The notes beneath the pieces are model-generated. The model was given only the letters and a program-made list of their open reading frames with translations, had not been told where the DNA came from and did no database searches. A stretch of 51,561 bases of DNA, from NCBI RefSeq assembly GCF_003003795.1, contig NZ_PVWK01000125.1:1-51561 (forward strand). Reading direction: 5' to 3'. Origin of the DNA: Stenomitos frigidus ULC18 (lineage in GTDB: Bacteria; Cyanobacteriota; Cyanobacteriia; Leptolyngbyales; Leptolyngbyaceae). Shown here one piece after another: positions 18,611-26,741 of this stretch. The translations under genes were made by a program, and so were the position numbers. The stretch's first letter is position 1, and each line of letters starts with the position of its first letter.

Positions 18611-20953
18611 ATGACAGAACGAATGGGACGATCGCTGCAAGCCTCGGACGTTGGGATCGCAAAAGCGAACAAAGCCGCCCTCGAATTTGCCCGCAAAGCA
18701 GACTTAGCAGAGGAATTAGAAATCTCTCGTTCTACGCTGCAAAAGTTCTTCTCTGGGAAACCCATTGGGCGTGAGAACTTTCATCAGATCTGTCAGCGAT
18801 TAGGGTTGAACTGGCGCACGATCGCCAGCGGCTCGCCTAGCGTGGGCGACGAACTGGACGTTGAGCAAGCCAGTGAGGAGTCTCCTTACAAAGATGTTGA
18901 AGCACTCGTAAAGCTAGTGCGGCAACAAGGAAAGACCTCTATTCAGGCCCAGTGCGGCATCATGCGCGTGCTGGATATGTCGCAGTCGATCGCCCTCAAC
19001 GATATCTACATCAGCGTCAACATTCTGGAGAGAATCAGCGGACGGCGACGAGTGGGGATGGATAAACTGCTGCAAACCCTGACAACGAAGCAGTTTGACC
19101 GTCCCTTTTTAGGCAACGTGAGCGAACGTCGCGTTGCGGGACTGGAAGCCGCCAGTCGATTCAACAAGCTCATTGTGTTGGGGCACGCAGGCGTTGGCAA
19201 AACAACCTTTCTGAAATATCTAGCGCTGCAATGTAGCCTGGGAGAATTTAAAGCACAGCAAGTCCCGATGTTTATTTCCCTCAAAGACTTTGCAGAAACG
19301 CCAGAGCAATCGACGCTGTTGGAGTACATCAATCAGCAAATCATGCGGTATGAAGTGTCGATCCCACAAGCAGCAGAGCACTTATTGCAACAGGGGAGAA
19401 TGCTGCTGTTATTGGACGGGCTAGACGAAGTCAAAGAATACGACAGCAAGCGGATCGTGCAGCAGGTGCAGCGGTTTTCAATTCAATTTCCGCTTAACCA
19501 ATTTGTCATGAGCTGCCGTATTGCCACGCACGAATATACCTTTGCAGAATTCACCGAAGTAGAAGTAGCAGATTTTGATCAGATCCAAATGACGACCTTT
19601 GTGCGCCGTTGGTTTGCTAAGAAGGAACCGATGCTGGGTGAACAAGTTGTAGAGAAATTGCGATCGTCTGCTCATCGACCTGTGCAAGAGTTAGCCACCA
19701 ATCCGCTCTTATTAACGTTGCTGTGTCTGGTGTTTGAAGACTGCGGCGAGTTGCCACTCAATCACCATGAACTTTACAAAGAGGGCTTAGATATTCTGTT
19801 GAAAAAGTGGGATGGCAAGCGAAATATTGAGCGGGATCAAGTTTTTAAAAAACTGTCGTTCCATCACAAAGAGGCTTTGCTGAGCCGGATTGCATGGTTG
19901 ACCTTCAATCAAGGAGCTTACTTTTTTCAGCAGACCGAACTGGAGCAGCAGATCAGTGATTATCTCTGCACGTTGTCTGAGGCCGAGGCTGAGCCCCAAA
20001 AAGGGCAATTTGACAGTGAAGCGGTACTGAAATCGATCGAAGCCCAGAATGGACTTTTAGTAGAGCGAGCGCGAGGCATTTACTCATTTTCTCATCTCAG
20101 CTTTCAGGAATACTTCACAGCTCGAGCAATCGTTGAAGCCGACTCTGGACGAGAAGCCCTGTTAAGAAAGCTGGTTAAACACATTGTTGATCCCCGTTGG
20201 CGAGAAGTCTTTTTGCTCACGGTAAGCATGTTGCGGCAGCCAGACTGCTTGCTGAAGCTAATGAAGCAGCGCATTGATCATCTATCCCAAGACACGCAGC
20301 TACAACAGTGCCTTCTTTGGCTCCAGCAAAAATCAGCAAGTGTGTCTGCGCCCTACAAGCCGATTGTGATCCATGCGTTCTACCTGGATCTGGAAGTTGC
20401 GCGCAGCTTAAAACTATCCGATCGCCTGCTTGACCTCTCCCGCGCTTTGAATTGCAACCTGACTCACGAACTTGATCCCAATTTGGCGCTGGATTTGGCG
20501 CTCGATCGCGCCCTGACGCTGACCGGTCAACTCACCAGCGTGCCTGACCCGCTAGGTACGCTGAACCGCCTACTGAGTCGAGCGATCGCTCGCGTCCATG
20601 ATCTCGATCCCACGGCAACGACGGGTCTGGCGCACGCCCTGCGGCAAATCAAAGCGCAGCTGCCTCAGCAGTCTCAGGATCAGTCATCCTTTAATCTATG
20701 GTGGCAGGAACACCAGCAAGCTTGGACGGAGACCCTCAGAGCGACGATGATTTCGTATCGCAATATCGGTCACAATTGGCAGTTGAGCCCGCCGGAGCAG
20801 CACAAATTTGAGCAATACTACACTGCCTGCTGCTTGCTCATCGATTGCTTAAACAACGCTATTTGTTCAACGCAGACTGAACGCAGCACGATCTCCTACA
20901 ACCACCTGCCCCATCTGAACGAAAAAAAGGGTCTGCGGTCGTCAAGAAGGTGA
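18611..20953 (+). CDS. HTH-NACHT NTPase (paralogue 1)
   Basis: A 780-residue STAND NTPase. Residues about 28-72 form an Xre-like helix-turn-helix (DLAEELEISRSTLQKFF, then IGRENFHQICQRLGL). Residues about 100-150 carry CGIMRVLDMS, found in cyanobacterial NACHT proteins. The NACHT core has Walker A GHAGVGKT (191-198), Walker B LLLLDGLDEV (265-274) and the winged-helix signature SFSHLSFQEYFTAR. The C terminus is alpha-helical and low-complexity (repeated LDLALDRAL), with no LRR or TPR. It resembles 33270-35618 along its whole length. Bacterial NACHT proteins include antiphage effectors; an HTH at the N terminus also allows a regulatory role. Stop lies 25 bp from the convergent TPR gene. Confidence 0.88.
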   Translation: MTERMGRSLQASDVGIAKANKAALEFARKADLAEELEISRSTLQKFFSGKPIGRENFHQICQRLGLNWRTIASGSPSVGDELDVEQASEESPYKDVEALVKLVRQQGKTSIQAQCGIMRVLDMSQSIALNDIYISVNILERISGRRRVGMDKLLQTLTTKQFDRPFLGNVSERRVAGLEAASRFNKLIVLGHAGVGKTTFLKYLALQCSLGEFKAQQVPMFISLKDFAETPEQSTLLEYINQQIMRYEVSIPQAAEHLLQQGRMLLLLDGLDEVKEYDSKRIVQQVQRFSIQFPLNQFVMSCRIATHEYTFAEFTEVEVADFDQIQMTTFVRRWFAKKEPMLGEQVVEKLRSSAHRPVQELATNPLLLTLLCLVFEDCGELPLNHHELYKEGLDILLKKWDGKRNIERDQVFKKLSFHHKEALLSRIAWLTFNQGAYFFQQTELEQQISDYLCTLSEAEAEPQKGQFDSEAVLKSIEAQNGLLVERARGIYSFSHLSFQEYFTARAIVEADSGREALLRKLVKHIVDPRWREVFLLTVSMLRQPDCLLKLMKQRIDHLSQDTQLQQCLLWLQQKSASVSAPYKPIVIHAFYLDLEVARSLKLSDRLLDLSRALNCNLTHELDPNLALDLALDRALTLTGQLTSVPDPLGTLNRLLSRAIARVHDLDPTATTGLAHALRQIKAQLPQQSQDQSSFNLWWQEHQQAWTETLRATMISYRNIGHNWQLSPPEQHKFEQYYTACCLLIDCLNNAICSTQTERSTISYNHLPHLNEKKGLRSSRR

Positions 20954-20977
20954 TGGGGAATCGGTAATTGCTTCGCC

Positions 20978-21889
20978 TTATTTCACTAACCATTGCGTCA
21001 TTTGCCGCCACGTTGCCAGGTCGCCGTTGCTGGCGACAAGCAGTGCATTTAGATCATCAAAATCTCGGTGAATGCTATCTTTTAAACCTTGTGCTTTAGC
21101 TTGGTAGGCTGCAAGTTTTTCTGGGTTTGACTGTCCTTGTAACAGATAGTGCTGGAAGTACTCAAATAAAGCAATAAGCGTTTGAAACGGCAGCACAAGC
21201 TGAGGATTATTCAATGAGCTTGCATACGCTTCATAGGTAGGCACATCGCCTCGAATAATCAAATATTCCAGGTAGTTAAGTTTTACAAAAGGATTGTTGG
21301 GAAACTGCTCAAGCGATCTTTGCATGAGCTCCAATGAGCGATCGACCTGATGCTGCTTCAACAGCAATAGCGCATACCGCTTCACCGCCCAGGTGTAGGC
21401 TGGATTTTGCTGCAAAACTGATTGGTATACCCGTTCAGCGGCATCTAACTGATTGTCTTTCTCCAGAAAGTAAGCGTAGTGCGAAAGCGTCCACAGATCG
21501 TCAGCATAGCCATTTTTGAGAGCTATTTGATACCATTGTTCTGCCTGATCCATTAACAGATTGCGCTCTAGAATGTAAGCATAGTAGTCTGCACCCTCGG
21601 TACGATCGCCCTGCTGAAACGCCTGCTGTAGATAAAAAAGAGCAGTTTGATATTGGTAAGCTTTTCCGTAGCACTGACCGATGCCGAAATACGTGTCAGC
21701 AGTGGGTTGTTGTTGCAGCAGGTAGTCATAGAGCGGCAGCGCAACATTGTAGATGTCTTGATGACGTAAAAACTCAGCAGTTTCGACGATCGTCGAGATC
21801 GAATAGGTTTGATACGTCGTCAGAATTGAGTCATAGTCTTTGGCCTGAGCCAGGTTGATCAAAGCGCTGGTTTGAAGGGTGCTACGCAT
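20978..21889 (-). CDS. tetratricopeptide-repeat protein
   Basis: A 303-residue all-helical protein with TPR-like units across most of its length, for example NVALPLYDYLLQQQPTADTY, QTALFYLQQAFQQGD, AERVYQSVLQQNPAYTWAVK and RSLELMQRSLEQFPNNPFVK. The start at 21889 is preferred because GGAGAA lies about 8 bases upstream; the longer frame to 22039 lacks a site. It is the last minus-strand gene after the polyketide core, about 190 bp beyond the hydrolase stop, and converges with NACHT gene 1. TPRs mediate protein contacts. It could be a scaffold for the synthase or be unrelated. Function unknown. Confidence 0.75.
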   Translation of the reverse strand: MRSTLQTSALINLAQAKDYDSILTTYQTYSISTIVETAEFLRHQDIYNVALPLYDYLLQQQPTADTYFGIGQCYGKAYQYQTALFYLQQAFQQGDRTEGADYYAYILERNLLMDQAEQWYQIALKNGYADDLWTLSHYAYFLEKDNQLDAAERVYQSVLQQNPAYTWAVKRYALLLLKQHQVDRSLELMQRSLEQFPNNPFVKLNYLEYLIIRGDVPTYEAYASSLNNPQLVLPFQTLIALFEYFQHYLLQGQSNPEKLAAYQAKAQGLKDSIHRDFDDLNALLVASNGDLATWRQMTQWLVK

Positions 21890-22080
21890 CGCGATCGTTC
21901 TCCACTGAAAAGTTGCTGTGACAAAAGAGCCCGATAGTCTAAGAGAATGTTTGAAAAGCCGCGTAGCATTGGCGACTTCAGTCGCAGCGACACAGGCACA
22001 AACCAGTTTCAACGATGCGATCGGCGATCGCGTCTGCAAAGCTGTCGTCCCAACCTCTGCATTGGTTCAAAATGATGAAT

Positions 22081-22905
22081 TTACACCGGACAGACTGCCG
22101 ATCGAGACTGCTGCAAAAAGTGAGCCAGTGTCGCTGCAACCGTTGCTGCCTGCTCAACGTGGACGTAGTGACCCGCACCAGGAAGCGTCACCAGTGAGGC
22201 ATTGGGAAGCGCTCGCTGCAAGAGTTTGGATTTGCGCGGGGAGATAATCACGTCATCATCTCCCGTCACAACTAGGGCGGGCATCGGCAAGGTAGGCAGC
22301 GCAGCGCGGAGATCAGCCTGATTTAAATCCATGAAATCCGCTGCCTCTGAAGCGAGCCGCAGATGTTGAAATTCATTCAGCACCAGTTGCTTCAAATTCT
22401 CTGCAATGTCCGGCGCAAAACTCTGTTGCAGTGAGGCGTAGTCCCAGTCTCCGGTGAGCGCCTGCTGCAGAAAATCGGGGTGGAGTTGGATTTGGGCAGA
22501 GGTTGCCATCAACACCAGTCGATCGACCCGGTGCGGGTAGCTCAGAGCAAACTGGATACCCAGCAAGCCTCCGGCAGAATGTCCTACGTAACAGACGGGG
22601 TTGGTGATCCCTAGCGCGTCGAGAAACGCGTCCAGAAACGCCGCGATGTCGGCGATCGAAGGCAGCACAGTTCCTTCCGAAGCTCCGTGTCCGGGGAGAT
22701 CGATCGCTACGGGAAAGAGCCCCGGCTCCATTGGCATCGCAAACCAGGCTTTCAGCATCGGTTCCCAGTGGCAACTGCTGCCACCTGCACCATGCACCAG
22801 CAGCACCAGCTGATCATCGCTAGAGGAAGGTAAGCCCCAAGGGGCAATATAGCGGGTGTTTAGCCCGCTGCATTGAATGGATAGCATAGGACGTGACGTT
22901 AGCAT
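22081..22905 (-). CDS. alpha/beta hydrolase, possible product-release thioesterase
   Basis: A 274-residue alpha/beta-hydrolase with oxyanion motif VHGAGG (38-43), nucleophile elbow GHSAGG (Ser110), an acid in VTGDDDVIIS and the catalytic His in GAGHYVHVE. No signal peptide is seen. The ATG overlaps the salicylate synthase stop (ATGCTAA), so translation is coupled and the gene belongs to the polyketide operon. Likely roles are hydrolytic release of the finished chain from the ACP, editing of stalled or mis-primed ACP, or ester cleavage in tailoring. An internal ATG at 22887 is an alternative start. Family certain, role inferred. Confidence 0.88.
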   Translation of the reverse strand: MLTSRPMLSIQCSGLNTRYIAPWGLPSSSDDQLVLLVHGAGGSSCHWEPMLKAWFAMPMEPGLFPVAIDLPGHGASEGTVLPSIADIAAFLDAFLDALGITNPVCYVGHSAGGLLGIQFALSYPHRVDRLVLMATSAQIQLHPDFLQQALTGDWDYASLQQSFAPDIAENLKQLVLNEFQHLRLASEAADFMDLNQADLRAALPTLPMPALVVTGDDDVIISPRKSKLLQRALPNASLVTLPGAGHYVHVEQAATVAATLAHFLQQSRSAVCPV

Positions 22906-24221
22906 TTCATTACCAGATTGGACAGCATCGTGTTCATCTTGTTGACGGACTCGACGTATTCGTTCTCTGGAACCGACTCTGCCACAATGCCTGCGCCTGC
23001 ATTCAGGTAGACGCAGTCGCCGTACTGATATGCCGAGCGGATGGCGATCGCCAGATCGGTTTCGCCTTTGCTGTTAATCCAGCCGATTGCGCCTGCATAA
23101 AGGCCACGCGGCTCGTCTTCCAGGCGATCGATCCACGCCAAGGCTCGTTCTTTGTTGATGCCCGATACGGTGATGCCAGGAAACAGGACTTTCATCGCAT
23201 CCCACAACGTTTTATCGGGCTTCAGTTGTCCGCCAACTCGGGACGAGAGGTGCTGCACCGTGCGATACTTCTTCACTTCCATGAAATCGAACACCTGCAC
23301 GGTGTCTGCCTGGCACACCGAGGCGATTTCGGTCTGCGCTAGCCAGATCGATAGGGCGTGCTCTTTCACTTCTTTGGCATCGGTAAAGAGCTCATTGTGC
23401 AGTCGAGCATCTGCTTCGGGGTCTTGGTCGCGTGGTCGCGTGCCTGCCAGTGGATTCGTCACCACAAAGCCGTCTGGGCTCACTTCCATAAAGATTTCAG
23501 GACTGAAGCCAACGGCGCAGACATCGCCCATGCGAAGGCAGTAGGAGCGAGCGGCATTGTTGTTGCGAGCACCCAGTGCATAGGTTCCCAAGACGTCCAT
23601 GTCACCTTTGACTTTGATTGATCGAGAAACAATCGCCTTTTGCAGTTCGCCGCTCTGAATCGCGCCGACGAGCGTTGCCACCTGATGCTGATACTGTTCG
23701 CTATCGGCAAAATCAACGACGGGTGGTGTCGCCGTGTATTCCGCTAGTTGCGAATCTGCAGCGATCGCCTTCTGGATTTTCTCTGGCGACTTGAGGCTAC
23801 GGATATAGATGCCTCTGGGAGTGCTAAAGATTTCGGTTTCTGGCACCGTGAATTGCACGATCGGCTGCTCGATCGCTTTCGAGTATGGGTAGTAGAAACG
23901 CGAAACATCAAAGCTGACGTAGCCATAAGCTGTCCAGTTTTCGACGGGCAACTCTGCCAGCAGCGCTTCCACTTGCTTCAGCGGATCCTGCGCCGGTTCC
24001 GACTGCTTACGACCCAAATAATTCATTGTCACGGCGGTTGAAGTCACGGTGACATGCGCCAGCGCATCCCCTGCAATTCGCACTTCGTCCCCATCCTGGT
24101 ACATCACATAGTCGGAAACAACCTGGGCAGACAAAAGATTCTGCAACACAAGCAGCGCATCCTTTTGACCCGGCAAAAAGAGTTCATGATACGCGACAAG
24201 ATCGGTAGCTAATTGGTACAT
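22899..24221 (-). CDS. salicylate synthase (MbtI/Irp9-type chorismate-utilising enzyme)
   Basis: A 440-residue member of the anthranilate/isochorismate/salicylate synthase superfamily, close to the usual length of Irp9 and MbtI. Visible features are GELQKAIVSRS (equivalent of the active-site Lys region), VGFSPEIFMEV, the NPLAGTRPR loop, the LFTDAKEVKEHALSIWLAQ segment, KYRTVQHLSSRV, LFPGITVSGINKERAL and the terminal GAGIVAESVPENEY. Family members convert chorismate to isochorismate and then salicylate plus pyruvate, with Mg2+. No separate isochorismate pyruvate-lyase gene is nearby, which favours the bifunctional type. AAGGAG precedes the ATG. Lying next to an aryl-acid ligase and a type II PKS, it most likely makes the starter unit. 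A plain isochorismate synthase is the alternative. Confidence 0.85.
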   Translation of the reverse strand: MYQLATDLVAYHELFLPGQKDALLVLQNLLSAQVVSDYVMYQDGDEVRIAGDALAHVTVTSTAVTMNYLGRKQSEPAQDPLKQVEALLAELPVENWTAYGYVSFDVSRFYYPYSKAIEQPIVQFTVPETEIFSTPRGIYIRSLKSPEKIQKAIAADSQLAEYTATPPVVDFADSEQYQHQVATLVGAIQSGELQKAIVSRSIKVKGDMDVLGTYALGARNNNAARSYCLRMGDVCAVGFSPEIFMEVSPDGFVVTNPLAGTRPRDQDPEADARLHNELFTDAKEVKEHALSIWLAQTEIASVCQADTVQVFDFMEVKKYRTVQHLSSRVGGQLKPDKTLWDAMKVLFPGITVSGINKERALAWIDRLEDEPRGLYAGAIGWINSKGETDLAIAIRSAYQYGDCVYLNAGAGIVAESVPENEYVESVNKMNTMLSNLVMKC

Positions 24222-24247
24222 TGAGTTACTCCTTCAGAGATTCGGAA

Positions 24248-24293
24248 CAATTCAAAATTCAGAATTTTGAATTATGAATTATGCATTATGCAT
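24248..24293. repeat. ATTCAAAATTC-type short tandem repeat
   Basis: AT-rich direct and inverted heptamers (ATTCAAAATTC, GAATTTTGAATT, ATGAATTATG) of the kind scattered in cyanobacterial spacers. The stop codon of the aromatase gene (24286) lies inside the array, so the repeat replaced or formed the 3' end of that gene. Confidence 0.75.
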
Positions 24294-24786
24294 TCGAGGC
24301 AGCGTAAGCGGCTAGGGGCTGTGGGATTGGAGCAGACCAAGCTTCAACTCGTTTTCTGATTGCTTGCATCTGGGTACGGGTGTTGCGGTTCAAAAAGGAT
24401 TCCATTTGCTCAGTCGTCCATTTGCACGCATCGTGCACTTCAAAGGTCTGCATCCAGGTCATCACAACACCTATGTTTTGAGGCAGTTCTTCGTAAGTCC
24501 AGTGGATTTTCATGTCCTTAAACGGGAAGGCTTTTTCAATGCGTTCTGCCGTTGCTTGCCGTCCCGGTTTGTCAATAATGCGGCGCGAAACCCAAGTGCG
24601 TGAGGGACGATCGCCCTCTGGATACGTCGTCAGGCTAAACACAACTTCGTTGCCCTTGCGTTCTAGTACTTCTGCTTTTTGATATTCGGTAAATAATTCC
24701 GTCCACACTTCGATCGCGTTTGTCAGATCAAATACCGTATCGAAATCACGCAGAATCACAATCGAATTTTCGGTGTAGCCAGTCAT
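24286..24786 (-). CDS. TcmN-like aromatase/cyclase (SRPBCC fold)
   Basis: A 166-residue START/Bet v1-like polyketide cyclase. It begins YTENSIVILRDFDTVFDLTN and carries the family landmarks VWTELFTEYQKAEVLER, RTWVSRRIID, MKIHWTYEELP and the long C-terminal helix FLNRNTRTQMQAIRKRVE. Single-domain members such as the TcmN N-terminal domain and WhiE-ORFVI relatives steer first-ring cyclisation and aromatisation of a nascent poly-beta-ketone on the ACP. AGGAGC precedes the ATG. ATTCAAAATTC repeats lie on both sides of the gene. The single domain fits a non-reduced chain, in agreement with the lack of a ketoreductase. Confidence 0.88.
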   Translation of the reverse strand: MTGYTENSIVILRDFDTVFDLTNAIEVWTELFTEYQKAEVLERKGNEVVFSLTTYPEGDRPSRTWVSRRIIDKPGRQATAERIEKAFPFKDMKIHWTYEELPQNIGVVMTWMQTFEVHDACKWTTEQMESFLNRNTRTQMQAIRKRVEAWSAPIPQPLAAYAASNA

Positions 24787-24818
24787 AGCAGTATGCTCCT
24801 AAGTAAAAGTGGGAGGGA

Positions 24819-24901
24819 AATTATGAATTATGAATGATGAGTTTTGAATTTTGAATGGCGAGTCTTAAATTCATCATTCAAAATTCATCATTCAAAATTC
24901 T
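24819..24901. repeat. ATTCAAAATTC / TGAATGATGA short repeat array
   Basis: Tandem and inverted copies of ATTCATCATTCAAAATTC and GAATTTTGAAT fill the spacer between the PF04199 cyclase and the aromatase. Same family as the arrays at 24248, 38401, 39393 and 43674. Confidence 0.75.
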
Positions 24902-25696
24902 TCAGTTCACCATTGCGACCGCTCGAACCCAACTGGCATCTAGCCCTTTGACTTTGAGTGGAAAGCAGGAGACCTGAAAGCCGGTATCTGGAAGCTGATC
25001 GAGATTGGCTAACCGTTCAATCTGGATGTATTCGCACTCCCGACCGTAAAAGTGAGCGGGCCACAGATGCTCCCGATCGCCTGTGCGCCAGAAATCTTCC
25101 AGCATGGTAACGAAGGGGCGATCGAAGCCGTAGGTGTCAATGCCAATAACTTTGATGCCCTGCTGTGTGAGCCATTCGGTGGCTTCGCGGCTCATGCCGG
25201 GAGCGTGCGAGAAATATTCGCGCTTGCCCCACAGTTTGTCGGTTCCCGTCCAGAGCAGCACGATGTCTAGTGGTTGCAGCTTGTGTCCGGTGGCATCCAG
25301 CGCTACTTGGATGTCTTCGATCGTGATGAATGTTCCTGCGGCTTTGTGCCGCAAATCCAATCGCACTCCGGGCGCAAAGAACCACTCCAGTGGCAGTTGA
25401 TCGATCGATCGAGCGGGCTTGCCTTCGCAGTTGGGCCCGTAGTGAATCGGGGCGTCGATGTGTGTGCCCATGTGGGTTGGCAGCGTCACGGTGTCAAGCG
25501 TGATAAATGCTGCGTCCGGGAAGTCTTGGGGATACAGGCGGCGCGGATCGGCGGGTTGCTTCGCTGCATTGCGAGTTTCGACTTCGTGGCAAAAATGCTT
25601 TGCACCCTCAACGTGATCCAAGCGCTCGGTCTGCATCTTCAGCGGCTCCGACGGAGAATTTTCCACTAGAACGCTGAGATCAACCAATCGCTGCAC
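24902..25696 (-). CDS. PF04199 cyclase-family protein (metal-dependent polyketide cyclase)
   Basis: A 264-residue member of the cyclase/kynurenine formamidase-like family with the metal-binding signature HMGTHIDAPIHY (75-86). Relatives occur in aromatic polyketide clusters as later-ring cyclases. The start is a GTG at 25696: AAGGAGG lies 6 bases upstream, giving VQRLVDLSVLVENSP, the usual N terminus. The longer upstream frame is arginine-rich read-through of the neighbouring gene. The GTG start lies inside the end of the CMD-like gene, a 17-bp overlap implying coupled translation. Length and C terminus (FPLKVKGLDASWVRAVAMV) are normal for the family. Regiochemistry cannot be read from sequence. 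Confidence 0.87.
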   Translation of the reverse strand: MQRLVDLSVLVENSPSEPLKMQTERLDHVEGAKHFCHEVETRNAAKQPADPRRLYPQDFPDAAFITLDTVTLPTHMGTHIDAPIHYGPNCEGKPARSIDQLPLEWFFAPGVRLDLRHKAAGTFITIEDIQVALDATGHKLQPLDIVLLWTGTDKLWGKREYFSHAPGMSREATEWLTQQGIKVIGIDTYGFDRPFVTMLEDFWRTGDREHLWPAHFYGRECEYIQIERLANLDQLPDTGFQVSCFPLKVKGLDASWVRAVAMVN

Positions 25697-26024
25697 TGGC
25701 AACCTCCTTACGCGCAGTCGCGAGGCGAGTTTGAACCGTGTCGATCGCATCCACAGCCTGATCCAGCGCCAGATTTGTATCGGTAATGCCCACGATCGGC
25801 AAGGCCAACAAGATGGCAGCAATGATTTCTTCTTTGGTCGCACCTTCGTTCATTGCTCGCTCAACGTGAGTATCAATACCGCGTAAACCACGAGCCGCTG
25901 CGAAAATACCCAAAAGAATCAATTCGTTGGTTTTCTCATCGAGTGGCGAGTATTGCTTGACCGACTTTGCCAAATCGAAGAAGCCTTGAGCCACTCCAGG
26001 CGCTTCTTTCATCATGTTCTTCAT
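25680..26024 (-). CDS. carboxymuconolactone decarboxylase-like (AhpD fold) protein
   Basis: A 114-residue all-helical CMD-family protein. The core reads TNELILLGIFAAARG, then THVERAMNEGATKEEIIAAI. The CxxC redox pair of AhpD-type members is absent; the equivalent stretch is ARGLRGIDTHV. The His that often serves catalysis in decarboxylase-type members is kept. It is therefore not a peroxiredoxin partner and more likely acts on a carbon acid, as a cyclase or decarboxylase. GGAGCAAAGACC precedes the ATG. It overlaps the PF04199 cyclase by 17 bp, which argues for joint action, perhaps as one ring-forming pair. Confidence 0.82.
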   Translation of the reverse strand: MKNMMKEAPGVAQGFFDLAKSVKQYSPLDEKTNELILLGIFAAARGLRGIDTHVERAMNEGATKEEIIAAILLALPIVGITDTNLALDQAVDAIDTVQTRLATARKEVASAAIG

Positions 26025-26111
26025 GGTCTTTGCTCCAATAGTAATGGTTACGTTTTAGTGCTTAGTTTTAGTGGTTAGTTTTAAGCGCTTGTCCTGTTAA
26101 GCGAACTAAGG

Positions 26112-26250
26112 GGCTGTAAAGAAATAACGTCATGGACTGTCGGTCAGCCATCAGCGCTCAGCGGTCAGCCATTAGAGAAAAGCTGATCGCTGATCGCTGA
26201 TCGCTAATCCAAGAGTATGGAGTTATTTTTTAACAAGTCCTAAGAACTAA
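26112..26250. repeat. inverted-repeat element with CTGATCG tandem core
   Basis: Imperfect terminal inverted repeats (TGTAAAGAAATAACGTCAT on the left; TGTTAAAAAATAACTCCAT read from the right end) enclose GGTCAGCC and GCTGATCGCTGATCGC tandem units that can also pair with each other. It resembles a non-autonomous MITE inserted between the cupin and CMD genes of the operon. Transcription must pass through it for downstream genes to be co-transcribed. Confidence 0.6.
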
Positions 26251-26267
26251 CCACTCATCACTAGCGA

Positions 26268-26657
26268 CTATTCATGAATGATGTGCCCATCCTTGGGAGA
26301 GGGTGCTAGCGGTCCGGCGGCGAAGACAACGCGAATTTCTTCATCTCCGGTGTTTTCGATGGAATGTACCGCTCCTTGAGGAGTCAAAACGGCTTCTCCT
26401 GGCTTAAACGGCATGACGCCAACACCTTCGATGATGATTTCCCCCTGGCCTTGCAGGACATAGAAACACTCTTCCCCATGCGGGTGAGCGTGGCGCAACA
26501 CGCGCCCACCCACAGGTACCGTCGCCGTTCCCATGATTAAATGTGTGGACTGCACACTGGTTGGCGAAATCAGTACGTGGATTTCGCCACCCCGGTCTTC
26601 GATCGTGGGAACCTCCGTTGCATTCATGACCAGTCGTCTCAATTGTTGGGTTGTCAT
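26268..26657 (-). CDS. cupin-fold polyketide cyclase candidate
   Basis: A 129-residue single cupin with motif 1 HAHPHGEECFYVLQG and motif 2 PGEAVLTPQGAVHSIEN, so the metal-binding His-His-Glu-His set is complete. Small cupins of this type occur in type II PKS clusters; RemF (resistomycin) and TcmJ (tetracenomycin) are the precedents, and RemF is a structurally known metal-dependent cyclase. The position between the aryl ligase and the CMD gene supports a ring-closure role. Start uncertain: ATG 26657 has no clear site, and ATG 26627 gives a product beginning MNATEVPTIED. A dioxygenase is an alternative. Confidence 0.82.
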   Translation of the reverse strand: MTTQQLRRLVMNATEVPTIEDRGGEIHVLISPTSVQSTHLIMGTATVPVGGRVLRHAHPHGEECFYVLQGQGEIIIEGVGVMPFKPGEAVLTPQGAVHSIENTGDEEIRVVFAAGPLAPSPKDGHIIHE

Positions 26658-26741
26658 AGCGTGTAAGTTGAGTAGGGTGAAATGAATCGGTTTAGTGATG
26701 ATTAATTAGTTGAGTGAGCACTCGCAACTAGTCATTAACGA

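Noticed and set aside
25697-25843. Arg-rich N-terminal extension of the PF04199 cyclase
   Set aside because: It is out-of-frame reading of the CMD gene. The GTG at 25696 has AAGGAGG at ideal spacing and gives the family N terminus.
26140-26210. CTGATCG tandem units as a CRISPR array
   Set aside because: Units are far too short and there are no unique spacers or cas genes. Several cyanobacterial short-repeat classes in the window look superficially similar.
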